From: DASQPR01 sp963727415
Lineage (GTDB): Bacteria; Actinomycetota; Actinomycetes; Mycobacteriales; Micromonosporaceae
Assembly: GCA_963727415.1 (NCBI GenBank)
Contig: CAVSGF010000002.1
Coordinates: forward strand, 744,001 to 808,000
DNA length: 64,000 nt
Direction of reading: 5' to 3'
The notes below the pieces were generated by a model. That model saw nothing but the letters and a program-made list of their open reading frames with translations. It made no database searches and was not told the DNA's origin. The translations under genes and the position numbers were made by a program. This document shows, piece by piece, positions 8,349 through 17,256 of this stretch; the stretch's first letter is position 1; every line of letters starts with the position of its first letter.

Positions 8349-10436
8349 ATGGTCGATCCGGGGGCGGTGACGACCCGGACCGCGGCCGCGAGGGTGCGGT
8401 CGGTGGCCGCGCTGACCCTGCTCGGCCTGGTGGTGGTGATCGCCGTCCTGCTGGCCACCCCGGGCACCGCACAGGCACACGCCGTGCTGGTGTCGTCCAG
8501 CCCGGAGGCGGGTTCGACGGTCGGTGCGGCGCCCGACGCGGTGGTGCTGGACTTCGACGAGCCGCTGTCACCCAAGCTGTCGCACGCCGCGGTGGTCGAT
8601 CCGACCGGCCGCAGGTTCACCGCGACCGTCGCGGGGGAGCAGATGCGGGTACCGTTGCCGGTCACGGTGCCCGGCATCTACCACGTCACCTGGACCACGG
8701 TGAGCCAGGTCGACGGCCACACCATCACCGGTGAGTTCCAGTTCGGCGTCGCCGTCGCCGTCGGCGACGAGGTTGGCACGGGCGTGCACGGCGCGAGTCG
8801 CGGTGATGTCGTGGTCGCCCTGCTGCGCGGCATCGAGTACGCCTGCCTGCTGCTCGCGTGCGGTCTGGTGGTGCTGCGGCGGCTCGGGCCCCGGGTGCCG
8901 GTACGCGAATCCGCCGTACCCGTCGCCGGAGCCCTGCTGGCCAGCGTCGCCGTCGTGATCGTGGCCGAAGCGAACCTGGCGACCGAGCATCCATCACTGG
9001 CGGCGGTCGCCGAGTACCTGGGCATCGGTGCCACCGGCTTGGCCCGGCTGGTCGCGCTGATCTGTTCGGCCGGCCTGCTCGGCGTGGCCTGGCAGCGCAA
9101 GCGGCTGTCGGCGATGCTGACCGGCGGCGTCGTCATCGGGCTGGCCGCCGCCGGTCATGGTGCCAACGTCGAGCCGGCCTGGCTCGGCATCACCGCCAAC
9201 GCGCTGCACGTCGGGGGTACCGGTATCTGGGCCGGCGGGATCATGGCGCTCGCGTGGCAGCGCGTCGCCGGTGACTGGGCGGCGTCCGGGCGTACCCTGC
9301 TGGCGCGGTTCGCCAAGGTGGCTCCGTGGGCGTTCGCGGTGTCCATGGTGATGGGCGTGCTACAGGCCACCGAACTCGTCGGCTACTGGGACGGCCTGGT
9401 CTCCACCGCGTACGGGCGAACGCTGCTGGTCAAGTCCGCCCTGATCACCGGCATGATCGGCCTTTCCGTTCTGGCGCTGCGGCGGCGGCCGATGGTGCGT
9501 GCCGAAGCGATCCTCGCCGTCATCGTGGTGCTCACCGCGACCATGCTCACCGCGTTCCCGGTGGTGCCGAAGGAAGCGCGCGAGGCCGCCGAGGAGAACA
9601 GCCCGAGCCGGACCAGCCCGCAGGCCGCCGTCATGTTCCCGCGCGCCGGGGACCTGACCATCGCCGGCCGGGCCGGCGACACATTGGTGGTTCTCACCGT
9701 GCGCGGTAACAAGGCCGGGCACGATCAGCTGTACGCGTACGTGGCACCGGCTACCGCGCAAGCCACCGGCGTGACCGCCGGCGGAGTCAGCTCGCCGCTG
9801 ACCGCGTGCGGCACGTCATGCTGGTCCGGTAGCGCCGACCTGTCCGCCGGCGAAACCGTGGCCATTGCGATCGCTGGGCCGCACGGCGGCACCGCGAGCT
9901 TCACGCTGCCCGCCGCGCTGCCGGCTCCGGACGGTACCGATCTGGTGAGTCAGGCCACCACGTGGATGAACAACCTGCAGTCGTACCTGGTCGATGAGCA
10001 GTTCTCCGGGATTCACAGCGTGTACCGGTTCAGCGTGCCGCACCAGATGTGGCTGCGGATGTGGCTGTCCGGTACGCCCCGCGACTCGCTCTGGCTGGGC
10101 ACCTCGTTGTACAAGCGCAGTTCCCCGTCGGCTCCGTGGAGCGCTCCGGTGCAGACCCAGCCGGTACCGGTGCCGTACCTGGCCTGGAAGGCGTTCCAGC
10201 CGGCGGCCGATGCCACGGTGCTGGGCAGCGATCGGCTCGACGGCGTACAGGTCACCAAGGTGTCGTTCTTCGGCGGGCACGGCGCCGACCCGGAGCCGGT
10301 CTGGTTCACGCTGTGGCTGGACACCGCCGGCCACCGGGTGTTGAGGTCGCAGATGTGGGCGCCGAACCACTTCATGGACGATCGGTACTCCGGATTCGAT
10401 GAGCCGCAGGAAATGCCGCGGCCGCCCGGCACGTAG
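8349..10436 (+). CDS. CopC-CopD fusion copper transport/resistance protein
   Basis: 695 aa. A signal segment ends before AQAHAVLVSSSP, which leaves the CopC domain with its amino-terminal copper-binding His; the second CopC ligand is in QVDGHTITGEF. CopD follows as about eight membrane helices (residues ~145-410). A C-terminal extracytoplasmic region (~430-695) has no metal motif that I recognise. It includes a part resembling a lipoprotein-carrier or outer-domain fold (YLVDEQFSGIHSVYRF onward), but I cannot assign it. Such fusions (YcnJ-like) import copper or hold it outside the membrane, which fits supply to the oxidase genes upstream. Starts directly after the zinc-ribbon gene. Confidence 0.9.
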   Translation: MVDPGAVTTRTAAARVRSVAALTLLGLVVVIAVLLATPGTAQAHAVLVSSSPEAGSTVGAAPDAVVLDFDEPLSPKLSHAAVVDPTGRRFTATVAGEQMRVPLPVTVPGIYHVTWTTVSQVDGHTITGEFQFGVAVAVGDEVGTGVHGASRGDVVVALLRGIEYACLLLACGLVVLRRLGPRVPVRESAVPVAGALLASVAVVIVAEANLATEHPSLAAVAEYLGIGATGLARLVALICSAGLLGVAWQRKRLSAMLTGGVVIGLAAAGHGANVEPAWLGITANALHVGGTGIWAGGIMALAWQRVAGDWAASGRTLLARFAKVAPWAFAVSMVMGVLQATELVGYWDGLVSTAYGRTLLVKSALITGMIGLSVLALRRRPMVRAEAILAVIVVLTATMLTAFPVVPKEAREAAEENSPSRTSPQAAVMFPRAGDLTIAGRAGDTLVVLTVRGNKAGHDQLYAYVAPATAQATGVTAGGVSSPLTACGTSCWSGSADLSAGETVAIAIAGPHGGTASFTLPAALPAPDGTDLVSQATTWMNNLQSYLVDEQFSGIHSVYRFSVPHQMWLRMWLSGTPRDSLWLGTSLYKRSSPSAPWSAPVQTQPVPVPYLAWKAFQPAADATVLGSDRLDGVQVTKVSFFGGHGADPEPVWFTLWLDTAGHRVLRSQMWAPNHFMDDRYSGFDEPQEMPRPPGT

Positions 10437-10469
10437 CCAGATGAGAGTGAGGCCGGCCCCCAGGGCTGA

Positions 10470-11651
10470 TCAGGTGCCGGAGGTGGTGGCCAAACCGGCC
10501 GGCGCCTCGGTGACGGTCTCGCCGTCCGGCCGCGCGGCGCCACCGCCGGTCTCGCCGCCGCCGGCGGGTGCCGGTTCGGGTGCCGGTTCGGGTGCCGGTT
10601 CGGGCGCCGCCGATATCCCGGGCAGCCAGAGCGTGAACGTGCTGCCGCCGCCGGGCGTGTCCGACAGCGTCACGTTGCCGTCATGCGCGTCGGCGATCGC
10701 CCGGACGAAGGCCAGGCCCAGACCCAAACCGCGGCGGTCACCCCCGGAGTCGCGGTGCGCGAACCGGTCGAAGATCCGGTCGCGCAGGTCTGGCGCCACA
10801 CCGGGGCCGCAGTCGGCCACGCTGACCTGCACGTCGCCGCCGGCCGCTGCCATCCCGATCGTGATGATCGTGCCGGGCGGGGTGTGGTGCACGGCGTTCG
10901 TGATCAGCTCGTCGAGCGCGTCGCGGAGCTGCTCCTCATCATGCGGCACAACCTTCGACACCAGCGGGCCGAGCACCACGTTGGGATGTGTCGTCGACCA
11001 GCGTGACCACACCTGGATCACCAGGTCGTCCAGCCGGGATCGAATCGGATGCAGGAAATCCGGCTGGTCCATCGCGGCAAGCGTGAGCAGCCGGTCGGAC
11101 ACGTGCTTGAGGTGGTGCAGTTCCTCGATGACGACGTCGAGATCGACGGCGTGTTCCGGGTCAGAGGTGGTCCGCCGGACCAGCTCGGCGTGGCCGAGCG
11201 CGATGGTCAGCGGGGTTCGCAGCACGTGCGACGCGTCCTGGACCAGCTGGCGCTGTCGCCGCACCAGTTCCAGATTGTGCTCCGATACGCGCCGGAACAT
11301 CTCCTGGGTGCGCACCGCCCGCCGCACGTACCACACCATCACGATGAACACGGCGGACATGAGCGGGATCTCGGTCAGCTCGTCGGCCGCCTGGTGGCCC
11401 AGCACGACGTCGTCGAGCAGCGCGCCTCCGGTCAGCACGATCACCGTGGCGAGTGACCAGAACGTGGCGTTCATTGACCAGACCCGCCAGCCGTACATGA
11501 GAGACAGGCCGATCCAGATGAAGTGGAACGGCACCGTCGCCCAGTCCCGGAACGTCAGGATGCCCACCGTGTTGACGGCGACGAACGCCGCCCACACAAC
11601 TTCGGCCCAATACCGGCGCAGCCAGCCGGAAGCATCATCAATCAAGGTCAA
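10470..11651 (-). CDS. Membrane sensor histidine kinase
   Basis: 393 aa. About four membrane segments fill residues ~10-110. The HisKA dimerisation box follows with the phospho-acceptor His in DASHVLRTPLTIALGH (most kinases have ASHELRTP, so Val replaces Glu). The ATPase domain has an N-box (NAVHHTPPG), G1 (DCGPGVAPD) and G2 (GLGLGLAFVRA). A Pro-Glu-Ala repeat and a Gly/Thr-rich tail of about 40 residues end the protein. It overlaps the response-regulator gene by 14 bp and is cotranscribed downstream of it. The signal sensed is unknown. The tail-to-tail position next to the copper cluster might suggest metal or envelope sensing (inference). Confidence 0.9.
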   Translation of the reverse strand: MTLIDDASGWLRRYWAEVVWAAFVAVNTVGILTFRDWATVPFHFIWIGLSLMYGWRVWSMNATFWSLATVIVLTGGALLDDVVLGHQAADELTEIPLMSAVFIVMVWYVRRAVRTQEMFRRVSEHNLELVRRQRQLVQDASHVLRTPLTIALGHAELVRRTTSDPEHAVDLDVVIEELHHLKHVSDRLLTLAAMDQPDFLHPIRSRLDDLVIQVWSRWSTTHPNVVLGPLVSKVVPHDEEQLRDALDELITNAVHHTPPGTIITIGMAAAGGDVQVSVADCGPGVAPDLRDRIFDRFAHRDSGGDRRGLGLGLAFVRAIADAHDGNVTLSDTPGGGSTFTLWLPGISAAPEPAPEPAPEPAPAGGGETGGGAARPDGETVTEAPAGLATTSGT

Positions 11652-12318
11652 CTCCGTAGCCCCTGCCGCGTACGGTCGCGATCACGTCCGGATCGAGCTT
11701 GGCCCGAAGCCGTCGGACATACACGTCGACGACGTTGGACTCCGAGCTGAAGCTGTATCCCCACACCACCGACAGCAGCCGCTCCTTGGACACCGCCCGG
11801 CCGGCGTTGTGCATCAGCTCGGCGAGCAGCATCGACTCGCGGCGGGTCAGCGGTACCATGCCGTGGCCGGCGTCGGCCTCCTGGCGTACCGGATCGAGAG
11901 TGAGATCGCGGGTGACCAGCGTCTGCGGTCGTGCCGGAGTGCGCGAGCGCATCCGTGCCTTGACCCGGGCCAGCAACTCGTCCAGGGCGAACGGTTTGGC
12001 CACGTAGTCGTCGGCACCCAGTTCGAAGCAGCGAACCTTGGAGCGGGTGTCGGTCAGGCAGGACAGCACGATTACCGACTGGTCGGGCCGCCGCGACAGG
12101 ATCCGCCGCAGCACCGAGAAGCCGTCGCTCCCCGGCATCAGCAAGTCCAGGATGACTACGTGATAGGAGCCCGCCACCGCCAGGCGGAACCCGTCCTCGC
12201 CGGTCGACGCGGTGGTGACGTCAAGCCCCTCATGCCGGAGCGCGCGCGACACGAAGGCGAGAACACGGTTCTCGTCATCAATCGCGAGGACTCGACTGCC
12301 GGTCACGGCTTCTCTCAC
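11638..12318 (-). CDS. OmpR-family response regulator
   Basis: 226 aa. The receiver domain has the acidic pocket (AIDDENR), phospho-acceptor Asp in ILDLLMPGSDGF, switch Ser/Thr region (VLSCLTDTRSK) and KPF Lys. The C-terminal winged helix is typical of OmpR/PhoB (LTRRESMLLAELMHNAG through RRLRAKLDPD and VRGRGYGVD). Partner of the overlapping histidine kinase. Start taken as ATG 12318; a GTG four codons in is also possible. The ~110-bp AT-richer gap shared with the divergent thioredoxin gene probably holds both promoters, so that gene is a plausible target. Confidence 0.92.
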   Translation of the reverse strand: MREAVTGSRVLAIDDENRVLAFVSRALRHEGLDVTTASTGEDGFRLAVAGSYHVVILDLLMPGSDGFSVLRRILSRRPDQSVIVLSCLTDTRSKVRCFELGADDYVAKPFALDELLARVKARMRSRTPARPQTLVTRDLTLDPVRQEADAGHGMVPLTRRESMLLAELMHNAGRAVSKERLLSVVWGYSFSSESNVVDVYVRRLRAKLDPDVIATVRGRGYGVDLD

Positions 12319-12428
12319 ACTGTCGGCTTGCGGTCAATAGAATTTGCGACTTGCTCTCAAAAAAGTTTCCCCATGTTAACAACAAACTCACAGCTCAAGC
12401 TAGGTCGAAGCTCAGGTGGAGGTGAGGT

Positions 12429-13100
12429 ATGGCCGAACGGTCCGACGCGATTGCCGGTCGTCGATTCTTTGTCGTCCTGACCCTGGTTCTGGCCTGTGGC
12501 GGGTCGGCGGCGGCCGCTTCGCCGGCGACCCGGGGCGGCTCGCAGGCTGCTTCCGCGGCGTCGCTATCGGCTACGTCAGAGCCGTCCGAGCCGACGCACG
12601 CTACGTCATCGCCCGCGGCTGCGGAATCATCGCCCGCGGCTACGGATTCGGTTGCGTGCCCGCCTCCGGCCGCCGGCCCGCTCGACGGCGTCCGGCAGGT
12701 TCGCCTGCCGTGCCTGGGCGATCCGAGCACCACCGTCGCGGTTGGAAGCGGATCGGGGCGGCCCCGTGTGGTCAACGTCTGGGCATCGTGGTGTGGCCCG
12801 TGCCGCCAGGAGATGCCGATGCTTGAGAAGGCGTACCGGTCATATGGCGAGCAGGTCGACTTCATCGGAGTCGACACCCGCGACGAACGCGACGCCGCGC
12901 TGAGGTTCCTGGCGGCAAACGGCGTCACGTTCCCTCAAGTGTTCGACTCGGCGGCCCGGTTCGCACTCGCCGTCGGCGCCGTCGGGGTCCCGTACACGGT
13001 GGTGGTTGGCCCGTCCGGCGCGATCGTGTACCGGCACATCGGGGCGCTGACCCAGGAGGGCTTGCGTACCGCGCTGGCGCAAGCCGGTGTCGTCGCATAG
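12429..13100 (+). CDS. TlpA-like extracytoplasmic thioredoxin-fold lipoprotein or secreted protein
   Basis: 223 aa. A hydrophobic signal (FFVVLTLVLACGG) has a weak lipobox ending at Cys. A low-complexity Ala/Ser linker of ~60 residues follows, then a thioredoxin fold with redox motif WASWCGPCRQEMPML and the cis-Pro loop GVPYTVVV. TlpA/ResA-type proteins reduce disulfides in apocytochromes or oxidase subunits outside the membrane. The start is ATG 12429 with ggtggaggtgaggt upstream. Divergent from the response regulator. The last codons lie inside a 17-bp tandem repeat array. Confidence 0.88.
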   Translation: MAERSDAIAGRRFFVVLTLVLACGGSAAAASPATRGGSQAASAASLSATSEPSEPTHATSSPAAAESSPAATDSVACPPPAAGPLDGVRQVRLPCLGDPSTTVAVGSGSGRPRVVNVWASWCGPCRQEMPMLEKAYRSYGEQVDFIGVDTRDERDAALRFLAANGVTFPQVFDSAARFALAVGAVGVPYTVVVGPSGAIVYRHIGALTQEGLRTALAQAGVVA

Positions 13101-13196
13101 CCGGTGTCGCCGCACAGCCGGTTTAGTTGGATAACCGGTTAGTCGGATAACCGGCTTACTCGGATAACCGGCGTCGTCGCATAGAGGTCGTCGCAT
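13082..13196 (+). repeat. Degenerate 17-bp tandem repeat, about seven copies
   Basis: Units related to agccggtgtcgtcgcat run from 13082 to 13196 (six of 16-17 bp, then a 14-bp partial). The first unit is the end of the thioredoxin-like gene, so the stop codon is formed at the junction of units 1 and 2. The array fills most of the space to the next gene. Confidence 0.9.
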
Positions 13197-13240
13197 AGAG
13201 GGGGTTCCATCACTCGCCGGGCCCGCCATATCGTGAGGCG

Positions 13241-14221
13241 GTGACCGAGACCGCAACCGAGTCGCCAGGCACTGTTTCGCCAGGCATTGTTTCGCCAGGC
13301 ATTGTGTCGCCACGCATTGTGAGGCCCACCCGAGCGGCCGTACGTGAAGTGTGGCCGCTGGAACCCACTCACTTCACCCCGTGGCTGGGTCAGCATCTGG
13401 AATTTCTCGACGATCTGGGACTCGGAGAGTTGCGGCTGGTCGAGATTGAGGCGCAGTTGCCGGGGCTGGGCCGCAGCCTCGACATCCTGGCTGAGACGGT
13501 CGACGGGCGCCGGGTGGCGATCGAGAACCAGTACAGCGCGGTCGATCACGACCACCTGACGCGCGGGCTCGCGTACGCGGTGGGTCATGATGCCCGCGCG
13601 TTGGTGGTCGTCGCCGAGCATCACCGCGACGAGTTCGTCGCCGTGGCCGACTACCTGAATCGGTGCCAGGAGAGCATGGGCGATGAGCATGGAATCGCGG
13701 TGTTCCTGGTCGCGTTGTCGGTTGAGCGCGTTGATGATGCCTTCATCCCGCGCTTCACCACGCTGTCCCAGCCGAACGCGTGGCGCTCAGCGGTCGCGGC
13801 CGCGGCCGCCGGCCGGTTTGCGAGTTCGGCGGACTTCCTGGCCGCCTGTGACGAGACGGTCCGCCCGGCGGCCGGGACGGTGTTGCGCGAATGGGAGGAG
13901 CAGCCGGATTCGTCCGTCCGGTTCAACAAGGTCGGCGTTTCCTTGGACATTCGTAATCCCTATAAGACCGGCGGGGGAGTCACGTCGGTGTTCGTCCTGC
14001 AGGTTGACGGTCAGCTCACCATCAACCGCGGGTATCTGGTGGAAGGTGGCCTGGTCACCGAGGACCGGACGGCCGACCTGGACGAGCAGATCAATACCCG
14101 GTTTCCCGCCGGGAGATGGGGCAAGGAGTCTTACTACGTGACGGTTCCCGCTCCGCTCCAACCCGGCGCGGTCCAAGCGCTGCGAACGTGGCTGCGCACT
14201 CACGGTGGCGAGGCTGCCTGA
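13241..14221 (+). CDS. DUF4268-type protein (possible restriction-like fold)
   Basis: 326 aa. Residues ~30-175 resemble the N-terminal domain common to DUF4268 proteins, with VEIEAQLPGLGRSLDILAE and VAIENQYSAVDHDHLTRGL, a pattern like a PD-(D/E)XK nuclease core with Gln in the last position. Residues ~190-320 fit the DUF4268 part. Biochemical function is not established. The first 27 residues are encoded by a 15-bp tandem repeat giving S-P-G-I-V units. The family-like sequence begins after them, so the true start may be GTG 13304 or GTG 13319 instead of GTG 13241. No neighbour suggests a partner methylase. Confidence 0.75.
   Translation: MTETATESPGTVSPGIVSPGIVSPRIVRPTRAAVREVWPLEPTHFTPWLGQHLEFLDDLGLGELRLVEIEAQLPGLGRSLDILAETVDGRRVAIENQYSAVDHDHLTRGLAYAVGHDARALVVVAEHHRDEFVAVADYLNRCQESMGDEHGIAVFLVALSVERVDDAFIPRFTTLSQPNAWRSAVAAAAAGRFASSADFLAACDETVRPAAGTVLREWEEQPDSSVRFNKVGVSLDIRNPYKTGGGVTSVFVLQVDGQLTINRGYLVEGGLVTEDRTADLDEQINTRFPAGRWGKESYYVTVPAPLQPGAVQALRTWLRTHGGEAA
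13262..13321 (+). repeat. 15-bp tandem repeat, four copies, in frame
   Basis: Four units of tcgccaggcattgtt (13262-13276, 13277-13291, 13292-13306, 13307-13321) with one or two changes. The period is five codons, so copy-number change would lengthen the predicted N-terminus without shifting the frame. Confidence 0.95.
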
Positions 14222-14254
14222 CCGCGCCCGGCGGGCGTAGTCGGCCGGGCGTGC

Positions 14255-14830
14255 CTAGCGAGTCGGCCGGGCGCGGACGTGTATCCGTTCGCCCTGCGGC
14301 CCGAAGAGGGTCAATACCTCGGTGGGCGTGCCGTACGGGTTGATGAAGGCGTGCGGCACCCGAGTGTCGAACTCGGCCACCTCGCCCGACCGCAGCGCCA
14401 GGTCGTGCTCGCCGAGCAGCAACCGGAGCCGGCCGGACAGAACGTACAGCCACTCGTAGCCGTCGTGACTGGCCGGCTCCGGCTCACCGGCCGGCGTGTG
14501 CGGCGGGAAGATCTGCTTGAACGCCTGCAGCCCGCCGGGCCGCCGGGTGAGCGGCAGGAACGTGATCCCCTTCCGGACGAAGGCCCGTGGCCGTACCCGC
14601 GGGTCCTCGGTCGGCGGCGCGACCAGCTCATCCAGCGGCACCTGGTGCGCCCGGGCCAGCGGCAGCAGCAGCTCAAGCGTGGGCTTGCGGCCACCGGATT
14701 CGAGGCGTGACAACGTGCTGACCGATATCCCGGTGTCGGCGGCGAGTTGAGCGAGCGTGATGCCCCGCCGGGTGCGAAGCTCGCGCAAGCGCGTTCCGAC
14801 CGCGGCCAGTATCGCTGCGTCCTTTGCCAT
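14255..14830 (-). CDS. XRE-family regulator with C-terminal cupin
   Basis: 191 aa. An N-terminal helix-turn-helix (LRELRTRRGITLAQLAADTG then SVSTLSRLESGGRKPTLELL) is followed by a cupin barrel (YEWLYVLSGRLRLLLGEHD and FDTRVPHAFINPYG) that would bind a small effector. Start ATG 14830; the open frame extends to 15184 but only the part from 14830 looks coding. A perfect inverted repeat begins two bases upstream of the start codon, so autorepression is likely. The divergent reductase-methyltransferase gene about 330 bp away is a possible second target. Confidence 0.9.
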   Translation of the reverse strand: MAKDAAILAAVGTRLRELRTRRGITLAQLAADTGISVSTLSRLESGGRKPTLELLLPLARAHQVPLDELVAPPTEDPRVRPRAFVRKGITFLPLTRRPGGLQAFKQIFPPHTPAGEPEPASHDGYEWLYVLSGRLRLLLGEHDLALRSGEVAEFDTRVPHAFINPYGTPTEVLTLFGPQGERIHVRARPTR

Positions 14831-14831
14831 A

Positions 14832-14851
14832 ACGGCAAGAATAGTTGCCGT
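14832..14851. promoter_or_regulatory. Inverted-repeat operator of the XRE-cupin gene
   Basis: ACGGCAA, 6-nt spacer, TTGCCGT: a perfect 7-bp inverted repeat directly upstream of the XRE gene start. Short GCAA...TTGC palindromes are usual for this regulator class. The closeness to the start codon implies a very short leader or none. Confidence 0.65.
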
Positions 14852-15164
14852 ATGTCCAACGTCGCCGCACGCTGGATCGGTGGCGCCAGGTGCAGCGGTA
14901 CCTGATCTGCGGGGCCGATCCGGCATCAGCGGAGCCGATCGGCGGCGCTGGTCGGCGGCATCGGATCGGCAGCCCCGGAAAGGCAGTGCCGGGCGAGCGG
15001 TGCCGGGCCAGTGGTGCCGGGCCAGCGGTGCGGGGCGGTGACCCCGGGTTGACTGGCGGTGCCGGCCAGCGGTGCCGGGGGGACCGTGCCGGGACCGCGC
15101 ACCCGATCTGCGGATCCGGGCCAAGAGGCGCTGATTTGCCAGCGGTGAGCGGAGGATGGGTGAG
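14852..15164. other. Intergenic region with GC-rich degenerate repeats
   Basis: No gene seen. About 14985-15090 holds several degenerate copies of a 14-15 bp unit, ggtgccgggccagc. The reductase ribosome site ggagg is at 15151-15155. Confidence 0.6.
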
Positions 15165-16955
15165 ATGAACGAATTAGACGGCAACAGCGGCGAGGCCCAC
15201 GGCCGGGTCCATCACGGAGTCCATCACGGGGTCCATCACGGGTCTCACGGCGAGGTTCCTCATGGGCCGCACAGCGAGCGCCGCCCTCGCGGTGAGGCTC
15301 CGAGCGGACCCGGTGACCAGTCGGCCCGCGCGCCGGATGAGGTGCAGGCAGGTGACGTGGGGGTCCCCGACAAAGAAATTCACGACATAGAGATTCACGA
15401 CGTGGTCGTGATCGGTGGCGGCCCTGCTGGGATGAGCGCCGCCATCGGGCTGGCGCGGGCCGGGCGGTCGGTGATGGTGATCGACAACGGCTCGCCGCGC
15501 AACGCCACCGCCAGTCACATGCATAACTTCCTCGGCAACGAGTCGATCACGCCCGCGGATCTCCGCGCCAAGGCCGTTACCACGCTTGCCGGTTATGGCG
15601 GATCGGTGATGGACGGCACCGTCGAGGACATCTCGATCGACCGGGGAGTTCTGCTGCGCCTGGCCGATGGCCGCGGGTTCACCGCCCGCCGGGTACTGGT
15701 CGCCACCGGCCTGACCGACGAGTTGCCCAACGTGCCCGGGGTCGCCGAGCAGTGGGGACGCGGTGTGCTGCATTGCCCGTACTGTCATGGGTTCGAGGTC
15801 CGCGACCGGCGCATTGGCGTCCTCGCGACCGGACCGCTAGCGGCCGAGCAGGCGCTGCTGTGGCGGCAGTGGTCGCCCGACACGATCCTGTTTCTGCATG
15901 AGCAGCCGGCGCCGGACCCGGCGGTGTCCGAACGTCTCGCCGCACGCGCGATCCCGGTGGTCACCGGGCGGGTCGAGCGGTTGGAGGCGGACGCGGACAC
16001 CATCACCGGTGTACGTCTGTCCGACGGCGAACTTGTCCCGTTGGACGCGCTGGTGGTCGCACCCCGGATGATCGCGCGTGGTGATCTGCTCGCCTCGCTC
16101 GGCTTGAAGCCGCTGGACGTCGAGCAGACCGGGCACGTGATCGGCACGCAGATCCCCGCGGATCCGAGCGGCGCGACCGCGGTACCCGGTGTCTGGGTGG
16201 CCGGCAACGCCGGCGATGTGCGCGCACAGGTGATCGGCTCGGCCGCGTCCGGGCTGGCCGTGGCCACCGCCCTCAATCACGACCTGGTCGCCGAGGACAC
16301 CGACCTGGCCCTCGCGACCTATCGCGCGCAGCGCGAAGCGCTGTTCACCGAGGCGGCCTGGGAGGAGCGTTATCAGGCGCGGGAAGCGGTCTGGAGCGGC
16401 AACCCGAATCCGCAACTGGTCGCCGAGGCATCCGGCGCGCGCCCGGGGCGGGCCCTCGACGTCGGCTGCGGCGAAGGTGCCGACGCGGTGTGGCTGGCGA
16501 AGCGAGGTTGGCAGGTCACCGCCGTGGACATCGCAACCACCGCACTGGACCGGGCTGCCGCGCACGCCGCCGACGCCGGGGTCGGCGAGGCGATCGAGTT
16601 CCGGCATGCCGATCTGCGTGCCGACCCGCCCGAAGCGGGGTCGTACGACCTGGTCACGGCACAATTCATGCAGTTGCCGCCGGAAGAACGGCGAGACCTG
16701 TTCGCCGCGCTCGCCGCCGCCGTCGCACCGGGCGGGCTGCTGCTAATCGTTGGCCACCATCCGAACGACATGTACACCACGGCGCACCGGATGCATTTCC
16801 CAGATCGGATGTTCACCGCTGAGCAGGTCGCCGCCGACCTGGACCCGGCGGAATGGGCGATCACCACGGAGACTCGGCCGCGATCGGTGACCGATCCGGA
16901 CGGGCGCAGCGTGACGATCCGGGACGCGGTGCTGGTCGCTCGCCGCCTGGGCTGA
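15165..16955 (+). CDS. Thioredoxin reductase-like flavoprotein fused to SAM methyltransferase
   Basis: 596 aa. A His-rich N-terminus of about 80 residues has GVHH repeats (residues ~14-23). Residues ~80-375 form an FAD/NAD(P) oxidoreductase of the thioredoxin-reductase type: VVVIGGGPAGMSAAIGLARA, redox Cys pair in HCPYCHGFE, and a C-terminal FAD motif GVWVAGNAGDVRAQVIGSA. Residues ~390-595 form a class I methyltransferase with LDVGCGEGADAVWLAKRGW and VTAVDIAT. This two-domain fusion is known in actinobacteria, but its substrate is not. Start ATG 15165 has ggagg nine bases upstream; ATG 15156 abuts that site and is unlikely. The His-rich leader suggests metal binding (inference). Confidence 0.88.
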   Translation: MNELDGNSGEAHGRVHHGVHHGVHHGSHGEVPHGPHSERRPRGEAPSGPGDQSARAPDEVQAGDVGVPDKEIHDIEIHDVVVIGGGPAGMSAAIGLARAGRSVMVIDNGSPRNATASHMHNFLGNESITPADLRAKAVTTLAGYGGSVMDGTVEDISIDRGVLLRLADGRGFTARRVLVATGLTDELPNVPGVAEQWGRGVLHCPYCHGFEVRDRRIGVLATGPLAAEQALLWRQWSPDTILFLHEQPAPDPAVSERLAARAIPVVTGRVERLEADADTITGVRLSDGELVPLDALVVAPRMIARGDLLASLGLKPLDVEQTGHVIGTQIPADPSGATAVPGVWVAGNAGDVRAQVIGSAASGLAVATALNHDLVAEDTDLALATYRAQREALFTEAAWEERYQAREAVWSGNPNPQLVAEASGARPGRALDVGCGEGADAVWLAKRGWQVTAVDIATTALDRAAAHAADAGVGEAIEFRHADLRADPPEAGSYDLVTAQFMQLPPEERRDLFAALAAAVAPGGLLLIVGHHPNDMYTTAHRMHFPDRMFTAEQVAADLDPAEWAITTETRPRSVTDPDGRSVTIRDAVLVARRLG

Positions 16956-17256
16956 TCACGGTGCGTTCGTCATCGGGGGCTGACGGGCTGAGCGCCCAGT
17001 AAGCCGCACTGCGCGCGGCCGGATTTCCGTCGCGCACGCCGGCCTGTTCACTCGTCCAGGCCCCGCAGCCCTCTCCGGCTCAGGCAAGCGCGCCATCCGG
17101 CTCAGGCAAGCGCGCCATCCGGCTCAGGCAAGCGCGCCGCGCGCCATCCGGCTCAGGCAAGCGCGCCATCCGGCTCAGGCAAGCGCGCCATCCGGCAACC
17201 AGGTAAGGGGACCGATCGGGTGGCCGAGCCGCTTACGGATCACTAGGGTTCGGACC
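16956..17256. other. Intergenic region, 301 bp, with 22-bp repeats
   Basis: No gene seen. The right half is filled by the tandem array at 17075-17191. The sequence just before 17257 must hold the amidohydrolase start signals, but I see no strong ribosome site. Confidence 0.6.
17075..17191 (+). repeat. 22-bp tandem repeat, five copies
   Basis: Unit ccggctcaggcaagcgcgcc plus at. Starts are at 17075, 17097, 17119, 17148 and 17170. The third copy carries a 7-bp internal duplication (gcgcgcc). Otherwise the copies are identical, which suggests recent expansion. Confidence 0.95.

Noticed and set aside
17075..17191. Possible CRISPR array
   Set aside because: Units abut directly with no unique spacers; it is a plain tandem repeat, like the other arrays in the window.
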